Source of the DNA: Maribacter sedimenticola
GTDB taxonomy: Bacteria > Bacteroidota > Bacteroidia > Flavobacteriales > Flavobacteriaceae
DNA: 64,000 nucleotides
Assembly: GCF_900188415.1 (NCBI RefSeq)
Contig: NZ_FZNV01000001.1
Location: 771,501 to 835,500 of the forward strand
Reading direction: 5' to 3'
Numbering within the stretch: position 1 is the first letter of the stretch; every line of letters starts with the position of its first letter. Of this stretch, positions 17,383 to 26,274 are shown one piece after another. The notes under the pieces were generated by a model. That model did no database searches. It saw nothing but the letters and a program-made list of their open reading frames with translations, and was not told where the DNA came from. The translations under genes and the position numbers were made by a program.

Positions 17383-18396
17383 TTAGTCCCCTAAAATCAT
17401 TTTGTTGGCCAAATATGTTTTTATTTCTATTTCGGAAAGGCCTTCTGGCATTTCATTTGAATAGGCAAGTTTTAAAATCTCCTTTTCCAATTCTAAAAAG
17501 TCATGTTCCTGACTAATATTGGAACACATAAAGCTATTCTCCGATTCACATTTATCAGAATGTCCAAACCCTAAGGCATGTCCTAATTCATGTTTAAGCA
17601 ATATGGAGCTTGTGCTTGAGACCCAGATTCTACTATTACTCAAAACCGAACTGTTATTGGCCGTCATTGCATACCCAGAATACGTTTTGCCATGTACAAT
17701 CTCATACATATCCGCCCAAAGGTTTTCCAGTTCTGCTGTTTCTCCAAGATAAAGGTGGGCATTGGCACTTTCCTCTGTTGATACAAGGGACAAACTAAAA
17801 CTACTTTCCTCAAATATGATATTGAATTCTTCCAAGACATTTTCTATATCTGCTTTGGCCGATGTGGAAATTGAACCATCCAAATAAATGTTCATAGGTG
17901 TTTGCCAACGGCTACTGTTTTCAAGTGGGGTATGGGTTGGTGATTGCCACAAGGTTAGGTACATAAAATAATCTATGGTATCTTTTTGTTCCTGTTCAAG
18001 AAGCATGTACTCATCAATGTCGTTAATTGTTACGTTATAGGTTTGCTGGGAAATATCCGTACCATCAAATACAGAGACCGTGAACGATAGACTGGTCGCA
18101 GTCTCAAAATCTAATACCAAACCTTCACCAACGGTAACCTCACCATTTTTTTCATCAATATTTATTAGGCTACCGTCTTCTATCTTAAAGGATAGCTCGT
18201 CATTGTCAGCATCCGTTGCCACAATTGTGCCAATAGATGTACCCGTGGCGGAATGTTCATCTACCGCTAAAGACTGGGTGGCTAAAATTGGAGATGTGTT
18301 AGTGGATTCTTCTAGTAGATTCTCTGAGAAAAGCTCGGCATCGGTGCTGCAGGACCAATAAAGTACTGCAGCCATCGGTATAAATAATTTACGCAT
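17383..18396 (-). CDS. Matrixin-like metalloprotease lipoprotein with a cadherin-like domain
   Basis: A 337-residue lipoprotein: lipobox ending at Cys16 (LYWSC). Residues about 38-130 look like a cadherin-type repeat (VDEHSATGTSIGTIVATDAD, ending NVTINDIDE). The C-terminal half has the metzincin zinc motif HELGHALGFGH (His269, Glu270, His273, His279) and a following Met-turn candidate (SFM, Met290), as in matrixins. It should be a zinc endopeptidase tethered to the cell envelope. It stands alone between terminators and gaps; substrate unknown. Confidence 0.85.
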   Translation of the reverse strand: MRKLFIPMAAVLYWSCSTDAELFSENLLEESTNTSPILATQSLAVDEHSATGTSIGTIVATDADNDELSFKIEDGSLINIDEKNGEVTVGEGLVLDFETATSLSFTVSVFDGTDISQQTYNVTINDIDEYMLLEQEQKDTIDYFMYLTLWQSPTHTPLENSSRWQTPMNIYLDGSISTSAKADIENVLEEFNIIFEESSFSLSLVSTEESANAHLYLGETAELENLWADMYEIVHGKTYSGYAMTANNSSVLSNSRIWVSSTSSILLKHELGHALGFGHSDKCESENSFMCSNISQEHDFLELEKEILKLAYSNEMPEGLSEIEIKTYLANKMILGD

Positions 18397-18526
18397 TATA
18401 TAAATATTTGCTTTTGAATCTTCAAAATAATTCTACTGCATCAATACGTAAATTTATTGTTGTCATCTCCTCTTCCGGTAAGGTCTAGCCCTTAAAATAA
18501 GTTGTTAAGGGTTATCAATGAAAAGG

Positions 18527-20548
18527 TTATAGCAATCCGGCCCTTTCCAACAAAGCCTCAACCTTTGGTTCTGCTCCCCTAAATCGTTTGTAAAGTACCA
18601 TGGGGTTTTCGGTTCCTCCTTGAGAAAGGACGTGGTCCTTGAATTTGGTAGCTACTTCTTTATTGAAAATACCTTTTTCCTTAAAATATGCAAAAGCATC
18701 TGCATCTAACACTTCTGCCCATTTATAACTATAGTACCCTGATGAATAACCACCTTGAAATATATGTGAGAACGCCGTGCTCATACATGTTTCCGGAGTT
18801 TCAGGGTATAAGTTGGTATTTTTGAACGCTTCATCCTCATGCTTTTTAACATTGGAAATTTGGGTAGGGTCCCCACCATGCCAAGACATGTCCAATAAAC
18901 CAAAACTTAATTGACGTAGAGTCTGCATTCCTTCTTGAAACGTGGCGGATTCCTTTATTTTTTCAACCAGTTCCATAGGTATGGTCTCCCCGGTTTCATA
19001 GTGCTTTGCGAACAATTCCAACGCTTCTTTTTCATAGCACCAGTTTTCTAAAACTTGGCTAGGCAATTCTACAAAATCCCAAAATACCGAGGTGCCGGAA
19101 AGGCTAGGGTAGGTAGTGTTCGCCAACATACCATGAAGCCCATGGCCAAACTCATGGAATAAAGTAGTAACCTCGTTGAAGGTTAGTAATGATGGTTTGC
19201 TCTTTGTAGAAGGGGTAAAGTTACAGACATTGGAGATGTGCGGCCTTACATTTTCTCCATTGCGTTTCCATTGTGATTTAAAGGAGGTCATCCAAGCACC
19301 CCCTCTTTTGCCTGCCCTGGGATGAAAATCCGCATAGAACAAGGAAATAAAGTTATTGTTTGCATCAAAGACCTTATACGTTTTTACTTCATTGTGGTAT
19401 CTGTCTACATCTTCTACTTCCTTAAACTGCAGGTCAAATAATTTTTCGGCAACTTTGAAGACACCGTTAATGACATTTTCCAGTTTAAAGTAGGGTTTTA
19501 ATTTTTCATCGTCCAAATTAAATAACTCCTGCTTTAATTTTTCGGAATAATAGCTTCCATCCCATTTTTCCAGGCGGTCAATAGCATCAATTTTTTTGGC
19601 AAACTCTTCTAATTGCATGAATTCGCGCTCTGCCGCAGGTTTCGCCTTGTCCAAGAGTTCGTTTAAAAATTCATGTACCTTTTCAGGCGTTTCCGCCATA
19701 CGCTCCTCCAAAACAAAATGAGCGTGTGTTTTATACCCTAGCAGATTGGCTCTTTCAAAACGTAATTTTGCTATTTCAAGGACATTTTCTTGATTGTCCA
19801 ATTCATCGTTGTGAAATCCTTTACTGCCAAAAGCCAATGAAAGCTTTTTGCGTAATTCCCTGTTTTTGGCATATTTCATAAACGGTATATAGCTAGGGTA
19901 ATCCAAGGTGATCATCCAACCATCTTTTTTTCCTTTTGAAATTGCCAATTGTGCAGCTGCTTCTTTTTCGCCTTCGGGTAATCCGTCTACATCAGCTTCA
20001 TTTGTTAGATGTAACTGATATTTGTTGGTCTCCGCTAAAACGTTTTCACCAAATGTCAATTTTAACTTTGCCAGTTTTGCATCTATTTCTCTTAAACGTT
20101 TCTTTTTGTCTTCAGATAAATTGGCTCCGTTTCTGCTAAAACTTTTATATTTTTTATCTAAAAGTGTATGTTGTTCTACAGTTAGGTCCAAATTGTCTTT
20201 TTGGTCATAGACCGCCTTAACCCTTTTGAACAAAGCTTCGTTTAAAGTAATGTCATTGCCAAATTCTGATAATAACGGGGAAATTTCTTGAGCTATTTTC
20301 TGGATTTCCTCATTGGTTTCCGCAGAATTAAGATTAAAGAAAACACTAGAAATACGGTCTAATTGCTGACCGGCGAACTCTAGCGCCTCTATGGTGTTTT
20401 CAAATGTAGGGGTATCTGTATTTTCGGTAATAGCATCTATTTCCGCTCTTGCATCTTCAATAGATTGTAGAAAGGCAGGCTTAAAATGCTCATTTTTTAT
20501 TTTTGAAAATGGTGCCTGATCAAAAGGTGTAAGAAGTGGATTTTGCAT
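18527..20548 (-). CDS. M3-family oligopeptidase (dipeptidyl carboxypeptidase / oligopeptidase A type)
   Basis: Zinc metallopeptidase of 673 residues with the M3 motif HEFGHGLH (His465, Glu466, His469) and the following FVELPSQVLENW segment. There is no signal peptide (MQNPLLTPFDQAPF), so it is cytoplasmic and probably degrades short peptides. The length fits the Dcp/OpdA subfamily. It is the last gene of the purK-purE-lipoprotein run, starting 16 nt after the lipoprotein stop. Confidence 0.95.
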   Translation of the reverse strand: MQNPLLTPFDQAPFSKIKNEHFKPAFLQSIEDARAEIDAITENTDTPTFENTIEALEFAGQQLDRISSVFFNLNSAETNEEIQKIAQEISPLLSEFGNDITLNEALFKRVKAVYDQKDNLDLTVEQHTLLDKKYKSFSRNGANLSEDKKKRLREIDAKLAKLKLTFGENVLAETNKYQLHLTNEADVDGLPEGEKEAAAQLAISKGKKDGWMITLDYPSYIPFMKYAKNRELRKKLSLAFGSKGFHNDELDNQENVLEIAKLRFERANLLGYKTHAHFVLEERMAETPEKVHEFLNELLDKAKPAAEREFMQLEEFAKKIDAIDRLEKWDGSYYSEKLKQELFNLDDEKLKPYFKLENVINGVFKVAEKLFDLQFKEVEDVDRYHNEVKTYKVFDANNNFISLFYADFHPRAGKRGGAWMTSFKSQWKRNGENVRPHISNVCNFTPSTKSKPSLLTFNEVTTLFHEFGHGLHGMLANTTYPSLSGTSVFWDFVELPSQVLENWCYEKEALELFAKHYETGETIPMELVEKIKESATFQEGMQTLRQLSFGLLDMSWHGGDPTQISNVKKHEDEAFKNTNLYPETPETCMSTAFSHIFQGGYSSGYYSYKWAEVLDADAFAYFKEKGIFNKEVATKFKDHVLSQGGTENPMVLYKRFRGAEPKVEALLERAGLL

Positions 20549-20564
20549 TGTTTTACGTGTAATT

Positions 20565-20957
20565 TTAATTGCTTAAAAATTCTTTCATAGCGATGGCATC
20601 ACTTTCTAAAAATTCCGAACCATCAAAATAAATGTATCGCCATTTTATATCAGTGGTGTCCATGTCAATTTGCCAATTATTACTTCCTCCAATTAATTTT
20701 ATCTTTCTTTTTTCGGTACTAAGCTGTTCAATTTCAAAACTGTCTACCAACATCATTAATTCACTATCATACCACATTACGTCATCAATAAAGACAAAAT
20801 AGTTCTCGTCACCCATTTTTTCCTGTAATTGTTTGGTTACTGTGCTATCTGGAGAAATACTAACCATTGTTGGTTTGCTTAGCTGAATTTCTTCAAAACC
20901 TTGGTTGGATTGGCATGAAGTAATGAGTATTAGAAGCAAGATAAGGTAAGGCTTCAT
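20565..20957 (-). CDS. Small lipoprotein of unknown function
   Basis: A 130-residue protein with a lipoprotein signal peptide and lipobox LITSC (Cys15). The mature part is polar, predicted mostly beta, with no family I recognise. It starts 2 nt after the purE stop and is followed 16 nt later by the M3 peptidase gene, so it is likely co-transcribed with both. No function can be stated. Confidence 0.8.
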   Translation of the reverse strand: MKPYLILLLILITSCQSNQGFEEIQLSKPTMVSISPDSTVTKQLQEKMGDENYFVFIDDVMWYDSELMMLVDSFEIEQLSTEKRKIKLIGGSNNWQIDMDTTDIKWRYIYFDGSEFLESDAIAMKEFLSN

Positions 20958-20959
20958 AT

Positions 20960-21448
20960 CTATTTATTGTTTACTGCTTTTGCACCGTCAATAACTTTTT
21001 GCTTTAATCCTTCTTTGTACAATATAATCTTGTCCAATACACATTTATCTGAACTGCCAATAATCTGTGCCGCTAAAATACCTGCGTTTTTAGCGCCATT
21101 TAGTGCTACGGTAGCCACCGGTACACCGCCTGGCATTTGAAGAATGGATAATACGGAGTCCCAACCATCAATAGAATTGCTACTTTTTACCGGAACCCCA
21201 ATTACGGGTAGGGGCGACATTGATGCGACCATACCGGGCAAGTGAGCGGCACCACCGGCACCGGCAATAATAACGGAGTAACCATTAATATGTGCGTTTT
21301 TACTGAAGTCAAATAATTTTTCCGGTGTTCTGTGGGCGGAAACGATATCTACGTCTACTTCTATATCAAAACCTTTTAATATGTCTATGGCTTCCTGCAT
21401 TACGGGCATATCGCTGGTGCTGCCCATTACTACGGCTACTTTACTCAT
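20960..21448 (-). CDS. purE: N5-carboxyaminoimidazole ribonucleotide mutase
   Basis: Class I PurE of 162 residues, converting N5-CAIR to CAIR in purine synthesis. The start VAVVMGSTSDMPVM, the SAHRTP segment and IAGAGGAAHLPGM are the characteristic binding loops. It lies 5 nt after purK, the ATP-dependent partner that makes its substrate. Confidence 0.97.
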   Translation of the reverse strand: MSKVAVVMGSTSDMPVMQEAIDILKGFDIEVDVDIVSAHRTPEKLFDFSKNAHINGYSVIIAGAGGAAHLPGMVASMSPLPVIGVPVKSSNSIDGWDSVLSILQMPGGVPVATVALNGAKNAGILAAQIIGSSDKCVLDKIILYKEGLKQKVIDGAKAVNNK

Positions 21449-21453
21449 GTTGT

Positions 21454-22608
21454 TTATTTTGAGATCACTTGAATTGTTTCCTTTACTTTTTCCGCTATGG
21501 ACCTGGCCTTTTGGAGATCACTGTTCACTATGGTTACGTGGCCCATTTTTCTAAAGGGCCTTGTTTGTGCTTTTCCGTAAATATGTGGGGTAACTCCCTC
21601 CATCCGCAATATAGTTTCCATATTTTTATATACCACGTTTCCTGTATGGCCTTCTGCACCTACCAAGTTCACCATTACTCCTGCAACCTTACTGTCCGTA
21701 TTCCCTAACGGTAAACCTAAGATACTACGAATATGTTGTTCAAATTGGTTGGTATAGCTAGCCTCAATACTGTAGTGTCCGCTGTTATGGGGTCTAGGGG
21801 CTACTTCGTTAACTAGGACATTATCTTCCTTGGTTTGGAACATTTCAACGGCCAGTAGTCCTGTAAGTCCTATTTTATCCGCTACTTTCAATGCTAATGC
21901 CCGTGCCTTTTCCGCTACTTTATCATCTATACGTGCCGGGCAAATGACATATTCTACCTGATTGGCTTCTGGATGAAACTCCATCTCCACCACTGGGTAA
22001 GTCTTTATTTCACCTAAGGCATTTCTTGAAACGATTACCGCCAACTCATTTTTGAACGGCACCATTGTTTCTGCAATACATTCTCCCTTGGGTAAATCCT
22101 TTAAGTCCTCAAGGCTTCTTACGACCTTTACACCTTGTCCGTCATATCCAAACTGAGCAACTTTCCATACAAAAGGAAATTGTAAGGCGCCATTTTCAAT
22201 ACTGTCCTCAATTTCGCTTAAATAGGCAAACCGTTGAAAATCTGCCGTAGGTATTCCGTTATCAACATAAAACAGTTTTTGTTTTGCCTTATTTTGAATT
22301 ATGCGCAAGGCCCTTGGTTGTGGATACACTTTTTTGCCCTCGTCCTCTAACTGTTCTAAGGCATCAAGGTTCACGTTCTCTATTTCTATGGTTAGTATAT
22401 CTACATCCTTTCCAAAATTGTATACCGTATCATAATCCAAAAGGCTTCCTTGCACAAATTCATTGCAGGACATTCTGCAAGGTGCATCTGCCGAGGCATC
22501 CAAAACTTTGGTGTAGATATCCCATTTACGGGTCTCATAAAGCATCATCTTGCCTAATTGGCCTCCGCCTAAAATTCCAAGTTTAAAATCTGAAGAGAAG
22601 TAATCCAT
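21454..22608 (-). CDS. purK: N5-carboxyaminoimidazole ribonucleotide synthase
   Basis: ATP-grasp ligase of 384 residues converting AIR and bicarbonate to N5-CAIR. It begins with LGILGGGQLGKMM and contains the ATP-grasp segments PFVWKVAQFGYDGQGV and VNEVAPRPHNSGHYS. It is first gene of the purK-purE-lipoprotein-M3 peptidase unit, with a good promoter candidate 43 nt upstream (22651-22679). Confidence 0.97.
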   Translation of the reverse strand: MDYFSSDFKLGILGGGQLGKMMLYETRKWDIYTKVLDASADAPCRMSCNEFVQGSLLDYDTVYNFGKDVDILTIEIENVNLDALEQLEDEGKKVYPQPRALRIIQNKAKQKLFYVDNGIPTADFQRFAYLSEIEDSIENGALQFPFVWKVAQFGYDGQGVKVVRSLEDLKDLPKGECIAETMVPFKNELAVIVSRNALGEIKTYPVVEMEFHPEANQVEYVICPARIDDKVAEKARALALKVADKIGLTGLLAVEMFQTKEDNVLVNEVAPRPHNSGHYSIEASYTNQFEQHIRSILGLPLGNTDSKVAGVMVNLVGAEGHTGNVVYKNMETILRMEGVTPHIYGKAQTRPFRKMGHVTIVNSDLQKARSIAEKVKETIQVISK

Positions 22609-22650
22609 ATAAATATTGCTTTTAGGAGTTTAAAAACGCCTTAAGTGGCA

Positions 22651-22679
22651 CAAAAATACGGTTAAATCTTAGAAACCAA
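22651..22679 (-). promoter_or_regulatory. Promoter candidate of the purK operon (-33 and -7 elements)
   Basis: On the - strand TTG (22677-22679), 18 nt, then TATTTTTG (22651-22658), close to the Bacteroidota TTTG/TAnnTTTG layout. It lies 43 nt before the purK ATG. This is the only promoter in the window where I see both elements at about the right spacing. Confidence 0.55.
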
Positions 22680-22712
22680 TTCCTTTCTATTTAAAAACAC
22701 AGGCCAATACCT

Positions 22713-22720
22713 TATCTTTG
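22713..22720 (+). promoter_or_regulatory. Candidate -7 promoter box of hpt-adk
   Basis: TATCTTTG fits TAnnTTTG and lies 23 nt before the TTG start of the fusion gene. No clear -33 element. It is divergent from the purK promoter. Confidence 0.45.
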
Positions 22721-22743
22721 CCAACCTTGATAATTTAAGAAAA

Positions 22744-23853
22744 TTGATACAGCTTCACGACAAGTTTTTTACGCCGTACCTGAACGAAACGGAAATACAA
22801 CAGGCCGTAGCGTCTGTTGCCGAAAAGATTGCGGCAGATTATAAGGATGAGACTCCTATATTTGTTGGGGTCTTAAACGGGTCGTTCATGTTTGTGTCAG
22901 ATTTTCTAAAGGCATACCAGCACCCTTGTGAAGTATCCTTTGTAAAATTAAGCTCTTACCAAGGCTTGACCTCAACCGGAATTGTAGAAACCCTTTTGGA
23001 CCTTCCTGCTAATCTTGAGGGTCGTAGCGTTATTATTTTAGAGGATATTATAGATACGGGACGTACGCTTCAACAATTGGTTCATCTTTTTTCAAAAACC
23101 AATGTAAAAGAGTTTAAGATAGCAAGTCTTTTTTATAAACCAGATGTATATAAGGGCGAGTATACCATAGATTATTTTGGATTGGCCATACCTGACAATT
23201 TTATTGTGGGTTATGGACTTGATTACAATGAACTTGGAAGAAATTTAAAAGAAGTATACCAACTAAACCAGAAACATATGATCAATCTTGTACTCTTTGG
23301 AAAGCCAGGTGCGGGTAAAGGTACCCAGGCAGAATTCTTAAAAGAGAAGTACAATCTAAAACATATTTCTACGGGAGATGTCTTTAGATATAATATTAAA
23401 AATGGAACGGAACTGGGCACCTTGGCCAAGTCCTATATTGATAAAGGAGAATTGGTGCCGGATGAGGTTACCATTAAAATGTTGCAGGAAGAAGTAGAGA
23501 AAAATTCCCAGGCAGACGGATTTATATTTGACGGTTTTCCAAGGACTGCTGCGCAGGCAGAGGCTTTGGACAATTTTTTGGAATCCAAGGATATGGCCAT
23601 CAATGCCACAATTGCCTTGGAAGCCAATGATGAAGTATTGATAGAGCGTTTGTTGGAACGCGGTAAAGTAAGTGGTCGTAGCGATGACCAGGATGTTTCC
23701 AAGATTAGAAACCGTTTTGATGAATACAATATCAAAACAACCCCGGTAAAGGAATTTTATGAAGCACAGGGCAAGTTTTACAGTGTAAACGGCATAGGGA
23801 CTATTGCGGAGATTACCGAGCGTCTTACCAAAGTAATCGAAGAGATAAAATAA
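22744..23853 (+). CDS. adk: Hypoxanthine phosphoribosyltransferase - adenylate kinase fusion
   Basis: One 369-residue frame with two purine-salvage enzymes. Residues 1-178 are a hypoxanthine phosphoribosyltransferase, with the PRPP loop ILEDIIDTGRTL (98-109). Residues 179-369 are adenylate kinase: P-loop GKPGAGKGTQ (186-195), DGFPRT (263-268), and a short LID (RGKVSGRSDD), i.e. a short-form kinase. The start is a TTG at 22744, as no in-frame ATG precedes the conserved LHDKFF region. An ATG at 23278 sits exactly at the domain junction and could start free Adk. It is followed by obgE. Confidence 0.94.
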   Translation: MIQLHDKFFTPYLNETEIQQAVASVAEKIAADYKDETPIFVGVLNGSFMFVSDFLKAYQHPCEVSFVKLSSYQGLTSTGIVETLLDLPANLEGRSVIILEDIIDTGRTLQQLVHLFSKTNVKEFKIASLFYKPDVYKGEYTIDYFGLAIPDNFIVGYGLDYNELGRNLKEVYQLNQKHMINLVLFGKPGAGKGTQAEFLKEKYNLKHISTGDVFRYNIKNGTELGTLAKSYIDKGELVPDEVTIKMLQEEVEKNSQADGFIFDGFPRTAAQAEALDNFLESKDMAINATIALEANDEVLIERLLERGKVSGRSDDQDVSKIRNRFDEYNIKTTPVKEFYEAQGKFYSVNGIGTIAEITERLTKVIEEIK

Positions 23854-23863
23854 CATTATTCCA

Positions 23864-23886
23864 TTGGTGCCCCATCAAGGCACCAA
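23864..23886 (+). other. Hairpin between hpt-adk and obgE
   Basis: Perfect 8-bp inverted repeat TTGGTGCC / GGCACCAA with a 7-nt loop, 10 nt after the adk stop and 24 nt before obgE. No T run follows, so it is not a classic terminator; it may mark an RNA processing or stability site. Confidence 0.5.
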
Positions 23887-23910
23887 AAGGAGTGAACAGC
23901 ACTAAAATCA

Positions 23911-24912
23911 ATGACCGAAGGTAATTTTGTAGATTATGTAAAAGTAGGTTTGGCCTCTGGTAAAGGGGGCAAGGGATCAGTACATCTACACCGTGAAAAA
24001 TTTATTACCAAAGGCGGACCTGATGGAGGTGACGGTGGACGTGGAGGCCATGTGATCATACGGGGTAACCAAAATTTGTGGACCCTAGTTAATTTTAAGT
24101 TCAAGAAGCATTTTAAGGCGGGTCATGGTGAGCATGGTAGTAAAAGCCGAAGCACCGGCGCAGACGGTGAGGATGTGTATTTGGATGTACCTTTGGGTAC
24201 GGTGGTCAAGGATTTTGAGACCAAAGAAGTCCTTTTTGAAATTACGGAACACGGCGAGGAAAAAATTATCTTGAAAGGTGGCATGGGCGGACGAGGAAAT
24301 TGGCATTTTAGAAGTTCAACCAACCAAACACCTAGATATGCCCAGCCAGGTGAGGATGGACAAGAAGGAGATTTTTTATTGGAGTTGAAAATACTTGCGG
24401 ATGTAGGCTTGGTAGGTTTTCCCAATGCCGGGAAATCTACATTGTTGTCGGTTATAACTTCGGCTAAACCTAAGATTGCAGATTACGAGTTTACGACTTT
24501 AAAGCCTAACCTGGGCATTGTGGAATATAGGGATTTTAAGAGTTTTGTCATGGCCGATATTCCCGGAATTATAGAAGGTGCTGCAGAAGGTAAAGGTCTG
24601 GGCCATTACTTTTTAAGGCATATAGAACGCAATGCAACTTTGCTTTTCCTTATACCGGCAGATAGCAATGATATAAGTAAGGAATATGAAATCCTGTTAG
24701 ATGAATTAAGACGTTACAATCCAGAATTGTTGGACAAGGAACGATTAATCTGTATTTCTAAATGTGATATGCTTGATGAAGAACTCATGGGGGAAATGAA
24801 GGCGGAACTCGATAATGAGTTTGGTAACACTCCGTTTATGTTTATCTCTTCTGTGGCCCAAATAGGAATTGTTGAATTAAAAGACAAACTTTGGGCAATG
24901 CTTAACGATTAA
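23911..24912 (+). CDS. obgE: Obg-family GTPase
   Basis: Ribosome-assembly and stress GTPase of 333 residues. The glycine-rich Obg fold occupies about 1-158 ([26 protein letters not shown]). The GTPase domain follows with G1 [10 protein letters not shown] and G3 DIPG; the G4 motif is SKCD rather than NKxD. There is no C-terminal OCT domain, as usual in Bacteroidota. It lies 57 nt after hpt-adk and 11 nt before a potassium channel gene, probably all one transcript. Confidence 0.97.
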   Translation: MTEGNFVDYVKVGLASGKGGKGSVHLHREKFITKGGPDGGDGGRGGHVIIRGNQNLWTLVNFKFKKHFKAGHGEHGSKSRSTGADGEDVYLDVPLGTVVKDFETKEVLFEITEHGEEKIILKGGMGGRGNWHFRSSTNQTPRYAQPGEDGQEGDFLLELKILADVGLVGFPNAGKSTLLSVITSAKPKIADYEFTTLKPNLGIVEYRDFKSFVMADIPGIIEGAAEGKGLGHYFLRHIERNATLLFLIPADSNDISKEYEILLDELRRYNPELLDKERLICISKCDMLDEELMGEMKAELDNEFGNTPFMFISSVAQIGIVELKDKLWAMLND

Positions 24913-24923
24913 GAATCTTTAAA

Positions 24924-25634
24924 ATGAAGCAGTATTTAAAAAATATTGTTGAAATTAACGATAACAAAAAAAGTAGGGTATTTGCTTATTGCATACAAGC
25001 ATTAATATTAATTTCAATAGTGTCGTTTTCCTTTGAAACGGTTCCTGACCTTAAACCTTTTACCAGAAAAGTGCTGCGGGCCATAGAAATATTTTGCGTA
25101 GTCGTTTTTTCCATTGAATATCTATTGCGGATTTATGTGGCTGATCATAAGGGAAAGTTTATTTTCAGTTTTTATGGCATCATAGATTTTTTGGCAATAC
25201 TGCCGTTTTACCTTTCGCTCGGTATTGACCTTAGGTCGTTAAGGGCATTGCGTTTCCTTAGGCTGTTTCGTATTCTTAAATTAATGAGGTACAATAGGGC
25301 CATTAGACATTTTACAAAAGCTATTTCCATGGCAAAGGAGGAAATACTATTGTTCTTGATCGTTACCTTGATCTTAATTTATTTTTCTGCCGTTGGAATT
25401 TATTATTTTGAGCATGAAGTGCAACCAGAAAATTTCTCATCTATATTTGATAGTCTTTGGTGGGCAATAATAACACTTACTACCGTTGGTTACGGGGATG
25501 TTTACCCTATAACCGCAGGGGGCAAGGTGTTTACCTTTTTTATCCTAATGATCGGTTTGGGTATTGTTGCCATTCCAACGGGTATTATCTCATCTGCACT
25601 TACAAAGTCTGTTGACAAAAAAGAAACTGAATAA
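24924..25634 (+). CDS. Voltage-gated-type potassium channel / ion transporter
   Basis: A 236-residue six-helix channel subunit. The S4-like helix has Arg at every third position (LRSLRALRFLRLFRILK), the pore loop carries the potassium selectivity signature TTVGYGD, and a last helix follows (IGLGIVAIPTGIISSAL). It should form a homotetramer in the inner membrane. There is no cytoplasmic RCK or cyclic-nucleotide domain, so gating is likely by voltage alone. It starts 11 nt after obgE. Confidence 0.93.
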   Translation: MKQYLKNIVEINDNKKSRVFAYCIQALILISIVSFSFETVPDLKPFTRKVLRAIEIFCVVVFSIEYLLRIYVADHKGKFIFSFYGIIDFLAILPFYLSLGIDLRSLRALRFLRLFRILKLMRYNRAIRHFTKAISMAKEEILLFLIVTLILIYFSAVGIYYFEHEVQPENFSSIFDSLWWAIITLTTVGYGDVYPITAGGKVFTFFILMIGLGIVAIPTGIISSALTKSVDKKETE

Positions 25635-25753
25635 AAATTACGGCCCCTTATTTAGTATTTGGGGATAAAATTTTAATAGTCCCTTAATCGAATAGCGACT
25701 TAAAAATCAATTTCACGCATATATTTTCTGTAATTTTAAGAAATTGCAACGGT

Positions 25754-26272
25754 ATGAGAACTTTACTTTTTAGTACATTATTACTCCTTTTTGCCTCTTG
25801 TGGGTCTATAAAGGTCAACTATGATTATGATGGACAAACGGATTTTACTTCCTATTCCACCTATAACTATTTTGGGGATATGGAGACCGGTCTTAGTCAA
25901 TTGGATGAAAAAAGATTAATGGATGCTTTGGATGCCACACTGGGTGAACAAGGATATATGTTTGCCGAAGAGCCAGATGTTCTTATTAATATTAAAAGTA
26001 CCGTTTTTAGTACTCAACAAGGCAATAATGTCGGGGTTGGTTTAGGTGGTGGTGGAGGTCGCGTTGGTGGCGGAGTTTCTATAGGTATACCTGTTGGCGG
26101 TCCAAAAATGACCAGAGAACTTCAAATAGACTTTGTTGATGCCAATAAGGACATGCTTATTTGGCAAGCTATTAGCGAAAGCCCTTTTCGTGAAGGCGAT
26201 ACACCTGCAGAAAAGTCTGAGAAATTACAGGCAGTTGTGGACAAAATTTTTAGCAAGTACCCACCAGAATAA
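25754..26272 (+). CDS. DUF4136-family lipoprotein
   Basis: A 172-residue lipoprotein with lipobox FASC (Cys16). The mature part SIKVNYDYDGQTDFTSYSTY and the later glycine-rich stretch (GVGLGGGGGRVGGG) followed by ELQIDFVDANKDMLIWQA fit the DUF4136 family, common in Bacteroidota and of unknown function. It has its own gap of 119 nt upstream. It is convergent with the transglutaminase-like gene, with only 2 nt between stops. Confidence 0.88.
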   Translation: MRTLLFSTLLLLFASCGSIKVNYDYDGQTDFTSYSTYNYFGDMETGLSQLDEKRLMDALDATLGEQGYMFAEEPDVLINIKSTVFSTQQGNNVGVGLGGGGGRVGGGVSIGIPVGGPKMTRELQIDFVDANKDMLIWQAISESPFREGDTPAEKSEKLQAVVDKIFSKYPPE

Positions 26273-26274
26273 AA

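Noticed and set aside
23356-23856. A 166-residue open frame antisense to hpt-adk
   Set aside because: Antisense to a well-supported conserved gene with no own motif; ordinary shadow frame.
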